Positions 21,301 to 33,433 are shown, counted from the stretch's first letter. The stretch is 45,417 nucleotides of DNA from Zopfochytrium polystomum (GCA_025765615.1 JAIVFJ010000411.1:1-45417); one strand, 5' to 3'. Notes: a model not told the origin generated them from the sequence alone. A program made the numbers and translations.

Positions 21301-22277
21301 TCAGACACGCAAACCAGGTGAGGCACCCTCGGAAGCCTTGGCAGTCGACATTGTCCCCAATATCGACTTGCCCCCAGTTCCGCCGGTCCCCGAGTCCTCG
21401 GCATCTCTACGGTACAGCATAAACTTGGTCATGAGCACATCCAGCAGCATCAGCGTCGGGTACGTCCCCTTGACCAACGACGTAAACTTTGACAGGTTCT
21501 TGAGCGTCAGCAACGTCATCGAATCGAGACCCGGGATCCGCATAACAAAGTTGAGGACGGACAGAACCATGGTGTTGAACAGGATCACGGCAAAGCGGGG
21601 AGCGACGAGTTGAGCAAGGTTTTAATGACTTTACTGGACGCGGCGAGGCTTTTGGAGAGGTGATCGACGACGTTCCAGATGAGAAGTACAAAGAGGACGA
21701 CGTCGGCGATAATCCAGAGAATGTAGACGTAGTTGTGGGCGAGGGCGATGTCGTCGTCGGAGAGGAGGTTGTGCTGGAAACTGAGGCGGCCGATGTTTGC
21801 GCGGCAGGCGACATAGAGGAGGAAGACGCCGCCCAAGAAGTAGTTCACCATCCTTTCCAGCATGACGCCCTTCAAGATCACCCGCGTCTTGAGATACGAG
21901 TAGACGATGATCGTCGACTCGTGCGGGATCCAGTTGAGCTCGTTGACCAGCAGCACGTAGGCGTAGCTGGACGCGGTGTCACCGGGGACCATGATTTTGC
22001 AGTTGGCCGCCGCGACCCAGACGTTTTCGATGATCGTCCCGAGGAAGCCGGAGACCGCGTGGACGAGGACCACGTTCCAAAGGGACTTTCGCTGCGAGAA
22101 GGAGTAGCAGTACATGATGAGGGCGCAGCCCATCAGCTTGCTCCACTGCTGGCCACCGCTGAGGGGCTCGAGCCAGCAAACGTCGAAGCGAGTCTGCGGG
22201 AGCGGGTTTCCGATGACGAGCGACATCGAGTGATACAAATGAACGCAAAATGAATTATGGACGAGTCGCGTTGACAA
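21301..22277 (-). CDS. Multi-pass membrane protein of unknown function
   Basis: Two minus-strand frames join into one protein of about 325 aa: 22277-~21615, then ~21615-21301. At least six hydrophobic segments are visible (LMGCALIMYCYSF, VLVHAVSGFLGTI, MVNYFLGGVFLLYVAC, YVYILWIIADVVLFVLLIW, FAVILFNTMVLSVLNFV, TYPTLMLLDVLMTKFM), consistent with a seven-helix fold. The soluble tail is Gly/Ser-rich. A one-base frame change is needed at about 21613-21625, next to a TTTT run, so it is either a sequence error or a fresh pseudogene. A start at the internal ATG near 22226 is equally possible. I do not recognise the family. Confidence 0.55.
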
Positions 22278-23152
22278 GGTCCACTGGAATAAACGCAGCG
22301 AATCTCGGTGTTCTTTGATTCCTCTCGAAGCAAAGAGACTTCAGAGAACCTTGAGGAATCACCAGCTATATTTAAGGCAAAAACAAACACATTTCTGGAA
22401 GAGAGTGCTCCTCCCCGTAACCCCCACCCAGTCCTTGCCCGGGGCAACGTGTCGCATGTCGATGGAGGCGACGACTGTTGCCGCTGATGGATTTGTTGTG
22501 CGTGCCGGCCATTGGCTGTGCGCGAAGAGAGCCAAACCGACCTCCTTCCACCGCTTTCCCTTTCTCAAATTCGTTATCAGACAACCTCGCTTCCGCCCCA
22601 GCTGCATGAACTTCCGAGAACCCCTCCCTCCACCCTGCCCCACAACAAGCTGCTCGGATCACGTTGACTTTCCTGCCAATTTGTCGACACTGTCTTGCCA
22701 TGGTGTTGGGGGCGTGTTATTAGTCAAAAACAAAACAAATTTTGTCTCCGCGTTGGGCACAGACAACGCCCCACATCCACTCTCTGGAAGGAAGGAGAGA
22801 GAGACAGAGAGAGAGAACTTCATTTTTTCGGCTTTTATGGCAAGACGGCGACCTGGCAGTCTTGGCACACACGCGGGCTCTGCAAGCACGAAGCACAGCC
22901 CCACGGTCTTCCAGTGAAAGTGACTGGGCCCGCCTGCCGAAATTAACCCATCGTGATCGGCGCGTGCTCGTTCTTTTTTTTTTTTTTTTTTTTTTTTGTT
23001 TGTCTTCTTACCCACCCATCGCTCCGATCCGTCCGATTCCAGGGATACGCTTTGAGTACGAATTGCGTGTTCCAGTCCCCCGCCCAGTCTCCATGCCCGA
23101 CAAAAGCCTTTTTTTTCATGCGACGGCCGTCGGCCCAGTCACCCAGTCATAG
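22278..23152. other. Intergenic, no gene recognised
   Basis: Contains a GA-rich patch (22796-22820) and a T17-T20 tract at 22976-22997. All frames are short or low complexity. Confidence 0.5.
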
Positions 23153-24095
23153 TCACGATCCCCCGATAATTCCCCGGCTCACCCCTCCCCCCTCGCACGC
23201 CCCTTCCAGCGCATCCACCTCGTCCTCGACGCGGGCGAGAAGCACCTCCAGCGCGACCACCAGCCGCTCGAACCGTCGCCTTCGCTCCTCCTCCTCCTCT
23301 TCCTCCTTCTTTTCCATTTCCGCTCTCCACTGAAGCGCCGCCGCGTCCGAGGACGTCGAGTCGAGGAGGGCGAAGGCGCGGAGGGCGGTCTCGCGGACCT
23401 GTTGGATTTGGCGTTGGGTTGTTTTGAGGGGGCGGGGGGAAGGGGGGTAGGGCGGCCGGGTTTCAGGTGCGGGTCATGTGGCGACAGGGGTGGTGGTTTT
23501 GTTTTTGGAATCAACGGATGACGGGGGATGAGGCGGGGCGAGGGTGGAAGGCAAGGGGGTTTTTTTTTTTTGGGACGGTACTTGCGCGCTGCACACACGT
23601 GTCAAAGTTGTGCTTCACTTCTGCTGCACGGCGGGCGTACTCTTGAGCGAAGAGGTGGTGGGGAGAAAGCGAGACGGAGGAGAGTGTGGGGGTGGGCGGG
23701 TGTGGAGAGGGGGCGGTCGATGGCGCATTTTTTCGCGCTGTCACGGGGGGTGGGTTTTTTACGGGAGGCGCGGGTGTGCAAGTGCATGTGAGTGTGTGAG
23801 TGTGTGTTGTCGCGGGATATTGGAGAAGGGCACTTGATGGCACAGCCACTCCCTCTCACTCACCTCGAGTGTTCCATTCTGCGTCACCTCCGGCTGCAAA
23901 GGCGTTCCTGACCAGCGGCGGCGCGGGAGTTGGCTGCGGTAAGCGAGCTCCACGGGTGGCGGAACGTGGCAGCGGTGAGACGGTGTGTCGTTGCGGCCAC
24001 GCCGCCGGAACGGTAGGTCGCTGTTGCAGGTGCTTGAGAGGAGGAAGCAGTTCTCCTTTTTTTTTTTTTGATAGATTGGTTGGTTTGATCACCAC
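23153..24095 (-). CDS. Novel-family paralogue A (small helical protein)
   Basis: Minus-strand exons 24095-23864, 23641-23586 and 23398-23153, about 177 aa. Exon 1 ends in phase 1 (GTGAGT). Exon 2 (56 nt, two codons longer than in the other members) encodes EYARRAAEVKHNFDTCVQR and is followed by a GCAAGT donor, so intron 2 is GC-AG. Exon 3 begins VRETALRAFALLDS, has a charged run (KKEEEEEERRRR), and ends in the family helix FERLVVALEVLLARVEDEVD. The start is weak: the chosen ATG is followed by a poly-Lys from an A-run, so the N-terminal ~20 residues may be intron. Function unknown. Confidence 0.6.
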
Positions 24096-25076
24096 GAAGA
24101 CAATGAAGTGCGGGTAGAGCGTGAACTTTGCGGATTAGTTTTGGCCGTGGGATCGGCTTATCAAACAACGGAGTAAGGGGACGATCGGACGACGGCAGGA
24201 TAGGCGTTGGTCGCTCTGGTCACTTACGGTGTGCGCCAACCAAGCCGCCAGGCTGTGCTCGGCCACCGCTGCTCGACCCAGAACAACGGACTCCATCGTC
24301 ACGGTACGACGGCGGGTATCGCTCCATGGTACAGCGAAATTTGGAAAACGAATGATTTTCACGTCACGATGCGATTTCTCATCCGCTAATTTAAACTCCG
24401 ATCGAGATGGTTCAACATCGAACCCCATTTTCTAGCTGTGAGGTCTGTCCCATTTTGGGAAAGGCAGAAATAGCATCCACCGTTCCAGTTCAGCAGATAC
24501 CCCAAGAACTCCTTAGGCAAATCCGGTTGCCTCTGTGTCGCCCGACGGACTCGCCAGTGGCCTGCGTCTTTTTTTCTCGCCAAGAAATAATGACCGCAAA
24601 ATGACGCTATAATGCGATCATGGCCACACAAAGAACCACCGAGGAAAAAAAAAAAATCTTTCCATGCTGGAAGGCTTCTCCGCCGACCAGCCTCTTGGGT
24701 TGGGCTGCCTCACCGCATTTTGAAATCAATACAAAATCTAGCTGATGTAAGCGACGAGTCCTTTGCTATTCTCTCAGCGTGCGTGTTCGGTACATTGGTA
24801 CAAACTATAGTCTGCATGAAAAATACTGCGCTGATAAGAGGCCTTGGTATCTTGTAAGAATTTCCGAAAACGGCAGGGAACAAGCGGCGTATGGACAATG
24901 TCGAGCTTGGTGTTCCCAAAAAAAAACCAAAAAAAAAAAAAACAACAACAGCACACACGCAGTTCCGGCGGATCGTTTACCCGCCTTCGATCGCACCGCC
25001 GACAGATTCGCACCGAATTCAACCCCCCCCCAAAAGCCAGCCAGGGAACGCCACCCATGCGTTCCAACCTCCCCTG
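24096..25076. other. Intergenic, no gene recognised
   Basis: About 1 kb between paralogues A and B, lower in GC, with A-runs at 24643-24655 and 24919-24941. No domain is recognised in any frame. Confidence 0.5.
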
Positions 25077-25959
25077 TTATCCTCGCAAGGTGCCCATCCC
25101 CTGCACCTGCGTCTGCAGCTCGCCAAGGTCTCTCACCACCTTTTCCAGCAACACCTCCAGCGTGGTGATGAGCCGGTCGAGGTGGTTCCGCCGCCGCAGC
25201 TCCTCTTCGTCGTCGCCGTCGGCGGCGGCGTTATTGGCGGCCGGCATTGTCGATGCCAGGACCGCCGCGGCTTCGAGCGATGCGAGGAGACGCTCGGATG
25301 CGGCTCGGAGCTGGCGAGTCGGTGGGGGCGGGTAGGGAGCGGGGTTAATGCTGGATGTGGGTGGCGCGGCGCAGAGATGGAGAGAGATGGAGAGAAAGAG
25401 ATAGAGGGAGGAAGAGAGAGAGGGAGGGAGAGAGAGAGAGAGAGACAAGAGCTCACGCTGTCCAGGATGAATTCGAAACTGTTCCGTGCTTGCGCGAGAA
25501 GGAGCTCTTGTGATTGAAGAGTGGGGTGCGGTGGAAGCGGATTGGTTGCGGGGAAATTGGTGGGTAGTCAGTCCGTCAAGCAGGGTTAGAGAACGGAGTG
25601 GGAGGCACCAGCACCCCCCCGTCTCGCACAGCGCGTGAGACAAGCACCACCAGCCTGCCAAATCGGGAAATCGCCACCGCCGCCACCACCCCGCCACCAA
25701 CAATGCACACATGCTTGCTAAGCACCAACACCACCCAACCAACCAAACCATCCAACGAAACCGACCAACGAGCAAACCGCCCGGCCCCCGCCCACACCCA
25801 CAGGGGTACCTGCGCCGTGGACGTGTGAGCGCAAACAAGGCAGTTGCGTGGGCGCGGGCAACGGGGTGGTGACGACGGCGAAGCAATCTTGACGATGATG
25901 ATAGCGGCTGCCTGGCAAAGGCGAGAAGAAGCGAATTGTGCCAAAAGGAGAAGTGTTGG

Positions 25960-25994
<35 letters not shown>

Positions 25995-26290
25995 AGAGAC
26001 AAACCGCGACCCACCGCCCCCAAACACCAAACACAGACCAACACAGCGAAACAAGCAAACAAACAAAGCACGCAAACCCACAAACCTGTCTCTCCAAACT
26101 TGCGCGCGAGCCTTTCCGTCAGCGCGTCGCGCGTCGGCAGCAATGCGGCCGGCTTGACGAGCGTGGCGGCGGTTGCCTCTGATGACGACGACGACGACGA
26201 CGACGATGCCGCTGCCGCTGCTGGCAGTCGCGGCGACAGTGAGAGGGTCCGGTTCGGCGACAGCGTCGGCTCCGCCGCGGGCGCTACCAT
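25077..26290 (-). CDS. Novel-family paralogue B (small helical protein)
   Basis: Minus-strand exons 26290-26086, 25506-25457 and 25310-25077, 162 aa, all in frame. Exon 1: Ser/Ala-rich (poly-Ser from TCG/TCA repeats), then DALTERLARKFGET, phase 1. Exon 2 (50 nt): ELLLAQARNSFEFILDS, followed by a standard GTGAGC donor; this is the one member without the GC donor. Exon 3: LRAASERLLASLEAAAVLA, an acidic linker, then LDRLITTLEVLLEKVVRDLGEL. GA arrays (25380-25446, 25962-26000) lie in both introns. Two predicted amphipathic helices suggest an oligomerising protein. Function unknown. Confidence 0.65.
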
Positions 26291-28162
26291 CGTGGAGGGT
26301 CGGTCGCCTGCGTTGAGGAAGAGCAGGCCGGAGGAACGCGAAGAAATTGGAAGAGGGAGGATGGGGAGGGGGAACTTTACGTCAGCGCGAATGAATGGCA
26401 AACCCGTGGACGAGATTTGACGTTGGCGCGGGCAGAACAAGTTTGAGAGACGGTGGGGGAGCGGACGGCCAAGCCCTCACCAGCTTCCGCTTCCGTGGAG
26501 CTTCCGTCGCGGTCGCGCTCGTCAAAGTGATCGTCGTCGTCATCGTCCGACAAGACGAGGAACGACCGTTTCATCGTCGACGTTGGTTGGAGTTCTCTTT
26601 GCCTCGAATTTTAACGAGCCGTGACAAACGCGCGATCTGAAGCGTGGCAGGGATCGCAAGTCGACCTCCCCGACGCAACCGTCGTTTTGGACCTCGTGTT
26701 CTGGGTTGCTCGCTCGTCAGCCTGCGCGTCGTCGAGTTCGGAAGGCACCGTCGTCCTCTCCCGGCCGCGTCAGCTCCCCAAGCAGCAGCAGCCCTTCGTC
26801 GCACCCCGTTTCTTTCGTCTCGAAAACCAGTCATCTTCTTTTCTCTCTGTCGCGCTGGCCCGCCCATCTTCTCTGCTCCCTCTCTCTGTCTCTCTCTCCC
26901 TCTCTTGCCGTTTCTGTCTGCTTCCCGATTGGTCCGTTTTCTGCAATGCTGAACTAGGTTCTGTTTTGGAAAATCAAATTGGAATAAAAAAACAACTTGT
27001 CTCTCTGTTTGTCACCCAATCCCACACACATACATACTCACTCGCTCCCTCTCACACACACACACACACAGACACACACACACACTCTCTCTCTCGCTCT
27101 GTTTCTCTCTCTCTCCTGAATTCTCTTTTTGGAGCATTTTTGCCCGCTTCAATTCCAACAATCCGCCTGTCTTCAGCCGTGGAGCCAGCCTGGACGTTTC
27201 AGTCGGGTCTGTCTGTCTCACTGTCGGTTCCGTCTTCCAGCCAGCGCGACCGGCGTGTTTGTCTCGCTTGTTTCATTTTGTGTCTGTTTGATCATGTCCG
27301 CCCTGGCACTGTCCATGTGCAATCAAGTGGACAATACAGCTCAGCAAGAAGGGCCGCCGACGCCTTGGCGCTTCTCCAAATTCACTGTGGGATTCGAAAT
27401 GGAGAGGGTGAGGGGTGTGTGTGTGTGTGTGTGTGTGTGGGGAAAAAAGGGCGAGAGAGGGTCGAGAGTGCACACTGCCAGGAAGCGTGATTGCCTCATG
27501 TTTTGCTGACTTCTTGGGTGAAATTTTTTTTCTTTCTCTATTTTGGGCGGCGGAAGCAGGAAGCTCTGCCCATATTCTGTTTGGGCAAACAAGGTTTCCG
27601 CCGGGAGACCGCTTATTTGGCTGGGTCCGATTTCAGCGAATCAAACCCAATGTTGGTAACAATTTTTTTTTTTTTTTTTTCGCCCTGAAACGTCGTTCAT
27701 TGACTATCATCGGAGGTTCAACAGTCAGATCAACCCGCACGTCACGGTCATGCCGGGCCGCTCGTACGTGTCACCGTGTCACCGTACACCAACCTTACGT
27801 ACGATCTCGACTATGTGATTACGTTCGAGGACCGTCGACCGTGCTCAGGGTCTCTTGTGTCGTCGTGGACCAGGAGATTCACTCGGCGCCTGAGCTGAAG
27901 GGTGCTTGTGAGGGCCTCATCGACTTGTCTGGGACTTACCAGGGTAAACGACTACAGGGTTTGGTCTCATCGAGTATCACGCAGTTTGATTGAAATCGCC
28001 AGTGTGCTGAAGGTTTCGCTTGTTTAACTCTTCTTTGTTGTCCCTGGCTTGAACACTCCTCGAATAAGCTCCTTCTCGAACATCTCCTTTCACCACAAAT
28101 GTAGCTGCCACGGTGATCCAACATGAAACAGCATTTCTTAAGGCCATTTATTAAAAAGAGCC
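26291..28162. other. Microsatellite-rich interval with a possible gene relic
   Basis: CT-rich (26880-26910, 27100-27118), CA (27052-27084) and GT (27411-27440) arrays and a T20 tract at 27662-27680. At 27720-27990 there are protein-like pieces in two plus frames (YTNLTYDLDYVITFED, then IHSAPELKGACEGLIDLSG), perhaps the remains of one gene. Not identifiable. Confidence 0.4.
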
Positions 28163-29005
28163 TCAAACAGTGAAGGGATACCGCTCGCAAAACTCGTTCT
28201 TCGACATCCTCTCTCCATGAACTTTGCACAGCTCCGTCACCCGTTCGTTCAGCTCCTCCAGCGTCATCGGCCGCGTGCACTGGATCGAGTGGTGGTCCGT
28301 GTGCTCGTGCAGGATGACCAGCTCCGGCGGCAGCTCCAGGCCCTCCGGGAGACGGTAGATCACCGTGTTGCGCGCGCGAAAGTTGCGGACGAGCTCTTGG
28401 AGGAAGGCGCCGTTCGGTCGAACTGAGGCGCCGTTGGGGCCTACAGGATCGAAAGAGAAAAAGAAAAAAGGTGGGGAGTTCAAGTCATGGGTGAGCGTCT
28501 TCGTTTTTGTGTCGTCGTGGTTGGGCGAGTCTGTACCTTCAAAGTTTGGACCGTCCCTAGGGTGGACCATCCCGTCCTCGGCGACGACCAGATCGTACGA
28601 CGGCCGGCCCAAATAGAACTGGGCGGCGTAGTCCCTGAGGACGACCTTGTCCGTGTTGTTGATGCGGAACAGGTCGACGGGCACCACGCGGTGGCGCCCG
28701 AGCAGAGGCGGCTGGGTCTTCATGGGCGGCGGAACCGGTCGCGGGTTGTTGCCGTCGGCGGCTGGGGCGGTCCCGGGGCCGGGGGAGGGAGCGGCCGACG
28801 AGCGGGGCCGCGATGGTTTTGAAGGAGCGCGGAGGGCGCGGCGATGCTGCAGTAGTAGTGGCGGGAGGAGGAGGGAGCAGTGTTGACTGGGGACGATCGT
28901 CGGCGCCGGCGGCGACAACAGCGCCGTTGCAGGCAACTGTCGAGACGCCTTGACAAGGACCGATGAGGAGAAGGAGAACGCGCGGGTGGTGGTCGCTGTC
29001 GTCAT
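28163..29005 (-). CDS. Tse2-like ADP-ribosyltransferase-fold protein
   Basis: Minus-strand exons 29005-28537 and 28440-28163 (GTACAG...TAG, phase 1), 248 aa. The C-terminal ~130 residues show the conserved pattern of the fungal/bacterial Tse2 ADPRT toxin family: VDLFRINNT, RPSYDLVVAEDGMVHPR, GPNGASVRPNG, then NTVIYRLPEG, VILHEHTDHHSIQ, PMTLEELNERV and a terminal ERYPF. In bacteria Tse2 is a type VI effector; fungal single-domain homologues are common and their roles are not settled. The first ~40 residues are Ser/Thr/Arg-rich without acids (MTTATTTRAFSFSSSVLVKA) and could be a mitochondrial presequence; the rest of the N-terminal half is Pro/Ala-rich. No immunity-like partner is recognised nearby. 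Confidence 0.75.
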   Translation of the reverse strand: MTTATTTRAFSFSSSVLVKASRQLPATALLSPPAPTIVPSQHCSLLLPPLLLQHRRALRAPSKPSRPRSSAAPSPGPGTAPAADGNNPRPVPPPMKTQPPLLGRHRVVPVDLFRINNTDKVVLRDYAAQFYLGRPSYDLVVAEDGMVHPRDGPNFEGTDSPNHDDTKTKTLTHDLNSPPFFFFSFDPVGPNGASVRPNGAFLQELVRNFRARNTVIYRLPEGLELPPELVILHEHTDHHSIQCTRPMTLEELNERVTELCKVHGERMSKNEFCERYPFTV

Positions 29006-29077
29006 TTGGGTTCTTTGCAAGAATTGCTTTTTCACCTCGTGTTTCGCAGATCCGAAGGGGCTCTCCTTCGACTCTAA

Positions 29078-29120
<43 letters not shown>

Positions 29121-29654
29121 CGCAACACGGCAATCACACAGGCGGTTGCCTAACGTCGCGCTACTTCGGCAAAAAGGGGAAGGCTCGCAGAAAAGGAAAA
29201 GAAAGAAAAAAAACGATCGAAGGTGTTGGTTCCCACCTGGCTTTGGCAGGCGTCCAGCCGGCGCAACGGAAAAGAAAAAAAAAAAAAATAGCGCGCGCTT
29301 GAGAGAAGGGACGCGACACAGCGAGCTTTGGGTCTGCTAGTAAAAGGTTAGTGCTCTTAATACCTGAGCGTGCTTTGACATGCGGAAATATGGAGGCCCG
29401 TGGATCGTTTCCTTTGCAGACACCAACAAAGTAAGAGCCTTGCAATCCAAGGATCCTTTATTTGAATCAATCTTGACCTTCCGCGAAACTGGAACGTTTC
29501 ATTTCAATGTCGGGCTCCTGGGCCGAGAAAGTGATAATTCGTAAAATGCAGAGACAGCCATACCTTGGCATCTAGAAGCAGAGACTAGTTTGCAGAAGTC
29601 AATCGCTCATCGCCAACTCTGTTACCTATTCAACTGAATACCGCCGTCAAGGCC
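29006..29654. other. Intergenic, poly-T tract and no gene
   Basis: A T-tract of more than 30 bases at 29083-29117 and an A-rich run near 29270-29288. Putative promoter of the Tse2-like gene (leftward) and of the membrane-protein gene (rightward). Confidence 0.6.
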
Positions 29655-30606
29655 ATGCCTTCTGAGCCGAGCGTAGATGACATCCTCTACCGCTTTGCGA
29701 CAGCAATAGCGCTGCTCAACCTGCTGGGCACGTCGATCAGCGTCGCGATAAGACTCTGCGCAAAGCAGCTTGACGCGCGCTCCTATCGCGGGACGCAAGT
29801 AATGACAAGCGCCGGAGGAGTCAACTTTCTGATTGTCGCGTTCGCCGCCAGCGCGCTTTACGCGATCAAAGCCGTGGTCGCGCAGATCTACCACGACGTG
29901 CGGTTCCTCGTGGCCCAGGTGCGCTACTTTGCCGTCTACGCGCTGCTGAACCTGCCGACGGCCATGCTCTACGTCCTGTACGAGCGCCGCCTCGCCGCGT
30001 TCTTCTCGATTTCCGGGAAGCAATCGATCGCGACCGTCTACTCCTCCGTCCTCGCGGTTCTGATCGCCTTCTACGTCGCCATCACCGTTCTCCTCACCTA
30101 CGAGCACGTGGCCTACGCCGAGATCGACTCCACCGGCGGGTACCGCTCCGCCCCGCCGGACGCATGGTATCACCGCGTGATCAACTACGCCGCGGATATG
30201 TGCATCGGCGCCACAATTCTCGTCGGCACCACCCACGCGCTATTTGACTCTGTTGTTTCCCGCCGCACCGTCGCCCCCGCCTCACCGTACACGCACCCCT
30301 CAGCAGAATCCCGCAGCGTGTCGCGCCAATCTACCGCATCCTGCTGGGCTCCGACTGCGCAAAGTTTCTGGTCGTGGCCGCGATCGAGGCGTACAAGCTC
30401 GCAAACTCGTCCGACCAGACCGGCGCTCTCGGCGCGCTGCCCGCCGGAACGGCGGCCTGCAGCACACGGTCGACGCCGTCAAGATCGCCGTGATGACGCT
30501 GAGCCTCTTTGCACCGGTCGAGGTTGCAAGGCAAGCCGCGAAAAAGTCGCTAGAAGGTGGGAAAGGAGCGATATCTTCCAGGGTGGCTGAAAACGAGCCT
30601 GTTTGA
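29655..30606 (+). CDS. Multi-pass membrane protein of unknown function
   Basis: Starts at 29655 (MPSEPSVDD). Six or seven hydrophobic segments are visible: IALLNLLGTSISVAI, FLIVAFAASALYAI, VRYFAVYALLNLPTAMLYVL, VYSSVLAVLIAFYVAITVLL, INYAADMCIGATILVG, and after an inferred intron (donor ~30252-30257, acceptor 30316) LGSDCAKFLVVAAIEAYK. The coding signal then moves frame again at about 30460-30475 into HTVDAVKIAVMTLSLFAPVE and ends at 30606. The topology resembles the 21.3-22.3 kb membrane protein, but I see no clear sequence match. Either a sequence error or decay explains the second frame change. Confidence 0.5.
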
Positions 30607-31881
30607 GTTGGAGGAATTTGGGTTTTGTCAAAAAACAACTGTTTAGAGATGACTGTAATTAGTAGAGTGTGTAACAAACCCGGCAGGGGTTCTCAATACA
30701 AGAGGAGCCAGCCCAAACGCAATTTCTTGTCCACGAAACATTGCCGCAACTCCGTTCCAGAATAAATAGACAAAGCACGAAATGCTAAATCAGCGTTCTC
30801 TGGTTCCTTCACATCGCCGCTGGGCCGACCGGCCAGTCGTAACGCCCAGCTTATGAGGAACAACCTCAAGAAACAAAACTTTTGGTGGCTGGTCATTTCG
30901 CGATCGTCAATCGGCTGTCGGCGCACGGGGAGCGTGTTCCTCGCCCAACAAGTGGGGCGCGGGGGGCTTCAAGCTTGGCACGGGGAGGGAGGTGGCGGTG
31001 ACGGGGTTGGAGAATCAGGCGACGGGCGGCCGGGGGCGGCGATTTTGGAGCTCGGCAGAGGTGCGGATGGTTGCTGCGGGGTTGGCGGGGTGGCGAGAGG
31101 AAGTGGAAAAGGAGAAGGCGGTGATCGGACCGTGGCGGATAGAGTTGTTTGCCAAGGAGTCGAGAGACGACTCTCCATTCCAAACGAGCGTGGAGGGGCC
31201 TTTCGCGACGCCTGATTCATTTCAATGATTCAATGTTTTCTTTCTTCTCCCAACGAACTTAAATGGAAAGACTCCGATCCGAGGCGCCTCGGCCTCCGAG
31301 CTGCCGTGCGCGGGCTTGTTTTTGTGTTTTGGGCCCCTCCTCCACGGGTGAGATGATGACGGAGGAGACTGCCGCGGTGGCGTTGTTTGTATCTTCTCTC
31401 CGTCGCTATCGCGTTGATTGCCAAAGTGATGCGTCGCGGGGTGGAACTGAGAGGCACCACGCAAAGACAGGCAGTGCGTGCGTGCCCGCCAGACAGGGAG
31501 ACGGATTGTGTGCGCTTGCGCGTGTGTGATCGAACCGCCGGGCTGCTATTGGTGCGGTGGGCGGACGAAGACAACGCTTCGGTGTCTCTCCTTGCAACGA
31601 GGGTAGCGTCGAGCGAAGGGAAACCCTGAAAGCAAGCAGGAAGCGCGCACTCTGCGGACAGAACCAAGACCTCGGCCCCCTTTCCCTTTGTTTATCATTT
31701 CTAATCTTACTGGCGGGGGGGATAAACAAAGCGGCATTTGTTTTTGGCTTCGCAGTGGCGGCTGTTCTTGTTGAGAACAACTTCATGCCGGCCTCTCCAG
31801 CGATCTACTTACTCGTGTCTTCGCTCCTCCCTCCGAAAAAAATAAAATAAAATAAGCGCAAAACCTCTGTGAACAGTGAAA
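30607..31881. other. Intergenic, no gene recognised
   Basis: 1.27 kb. A GC-rich frame at 30992-31228 has helix-like composition but lacks the splice pattern and motifs of the neighbouring paralogue family. 31840-31860 is A-rich. Promoter of paralogue C is presumed at the right end. Confidence 0.4.
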
Positions 31882-33081
31882 ATGAACTCTCACGATAAGC
31901 CTGTCCAAAACACGCCGAAGTTCCGTGCGTCCTCGCAACACCGAGACGCCAGCCTCAGCAGCAGCCGCAAACCCACCAGCCCGCACCGGCCGCTCTCGGG
32001 CACATCCACAACCGCCATAACCAGTTCTTCATCAAGCAAAGGTACCTTCAGGTCTTTCCTCACCACAACCTCAACGAAGAAAGTACACTAAACTCACATC
32101 GCAGTCCACTTCCATCCCTCCATCAAGCCCTCAGCCTTTCTCATTGCATCGCAGCGATCGTCTCCCATCTCGTGCCTCTCGGCATCCCACTCGCAAGGTC
32201 CCGCCCACGCGCCCTTCCCTGGCGAATGGGGAAGGGCCGGCGGATTCCCCGACAACTTCGCGACTGTGCCTCCGTCCGCCTTGTCAGTGCAGCGCAGTCT
32301 TGCCGAGGCCATTGCACAGGGGGGTGAGTAAGCTTCGGGAGGGCAGTCAAGGAGACCAACTGTGAGCGAATATGGGAAGATGCGACAACCAAATGAAAAA
32401 ATTTACGCGTTGAGAGTTGAAGAGCCCCCGTAGCATCCTTGATGTTTAATTATCTGTAATGCCTCACAGCAGCTCGGGGACAAGCCCGCCAACACCTCAC
32501 AGATTCAGACTGACGCTGAATCGTTCTGCTCCTATGCTCCCTCTGCACAGTCCTCCTTCAGAACGAAGCGTACCACGCGTTCGAAGCGACACGGCAACAC
32601 GCAAGTATCATCCGCCCCTACTTCCACCACCCTTCGTTTGCGGTTCAACGTTGAGATCTGTCAGATTCCAGCTTCCCCCCGAATCCAAAAACACACAACA
32701 AGTAGCAAACTGAATAACGACTTCCTCACCCCCTTCCCCACTCGCGTCACGAAACCACAGCTCACTGCGACCGCCCTGGCGACAATCGGCTCTCTCGCGC
32801 AGGCGCCCACTTTCGCCCTGGACCGCAGGACGGAGCCAGAGCAGCCTGAACCACCAGCGAGGACGCCTGACCCTTCGGAAATCAGCCAGCAGCAACAGCG
32901 GCGCGGGCGACGGTGGCGGCGGACGAATTTTGAGCGCGTCGCGGTGGCGTTGGAGGTGATGGTTGAGACGCTTGTTCGGGAGCTGGAGGGGCTTGGGAAG
33001 GCGGCAGAAGCGGTGGCGGCGTTGGGGTGTGAGGATGTCCGCAGAGGGGCGGAGCGGTTGAGAGACGCTGGCGGGGGGTAA
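31882..33081 (+). CDS. Novel-family paralogue C (small helical protein)
   Basis: Exons 31882-32041, 32105-32323, 32551-32600 and 32761-33081, 249 aa, phases 1/1/0. Exon 1 is Ser/Thr-rich. Exon 2 ends LSVQRSLAEAIAQG. Exon 3 (50 nt) encodes VLLQNEAYHAFEATRQH and is followed by GCAAGT, a GC-AG intron. Exon 4 starts LTATALATIGSLAQAP, has a Gln/Arg-rich linker, then FERVAVALEVMVETLVREL and an Ala/Glu-rich tail. It is closest to D by eye in exon 3 (EAYHxFEATRxH). Function unknown. Confidence 0.7.
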
Positions 33082-33294
33082 GGAATGTGCCGCAAGCTTT
33101 AGATTTCGCACCTTCCCAGTTCGAGTCAGTCTGCGTTTCGGGGTTGGGGGCGAATGAATGAAATGATGTCATTTGACCTTGACGATGTCCAGTGGAGCAT
33201 GGACCGAAAGACAGGGTCACGGAGTCAATGACTAAAGGAAAATAAACAGACAACGAGCAAAGCAGCAGTCGGAGGGCAAGACCGAGCGACAGGG

Positions 33295-33433
<139 letters not shown>

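Noticed and set aside
27720..27990. Candidate gene with motifs such as YTNLTYDLDYVITFED
   Set aside because: The protein-like pieces are in different frames with no start, and no family could be named; kept only as a possible relic in the interval entry.
30992..31228. Possible sixth paralogue of the helical family
   Set aside because: It lacks the 50-nt exon, the GCAAGT donor and the VALEVMLE-type helix.
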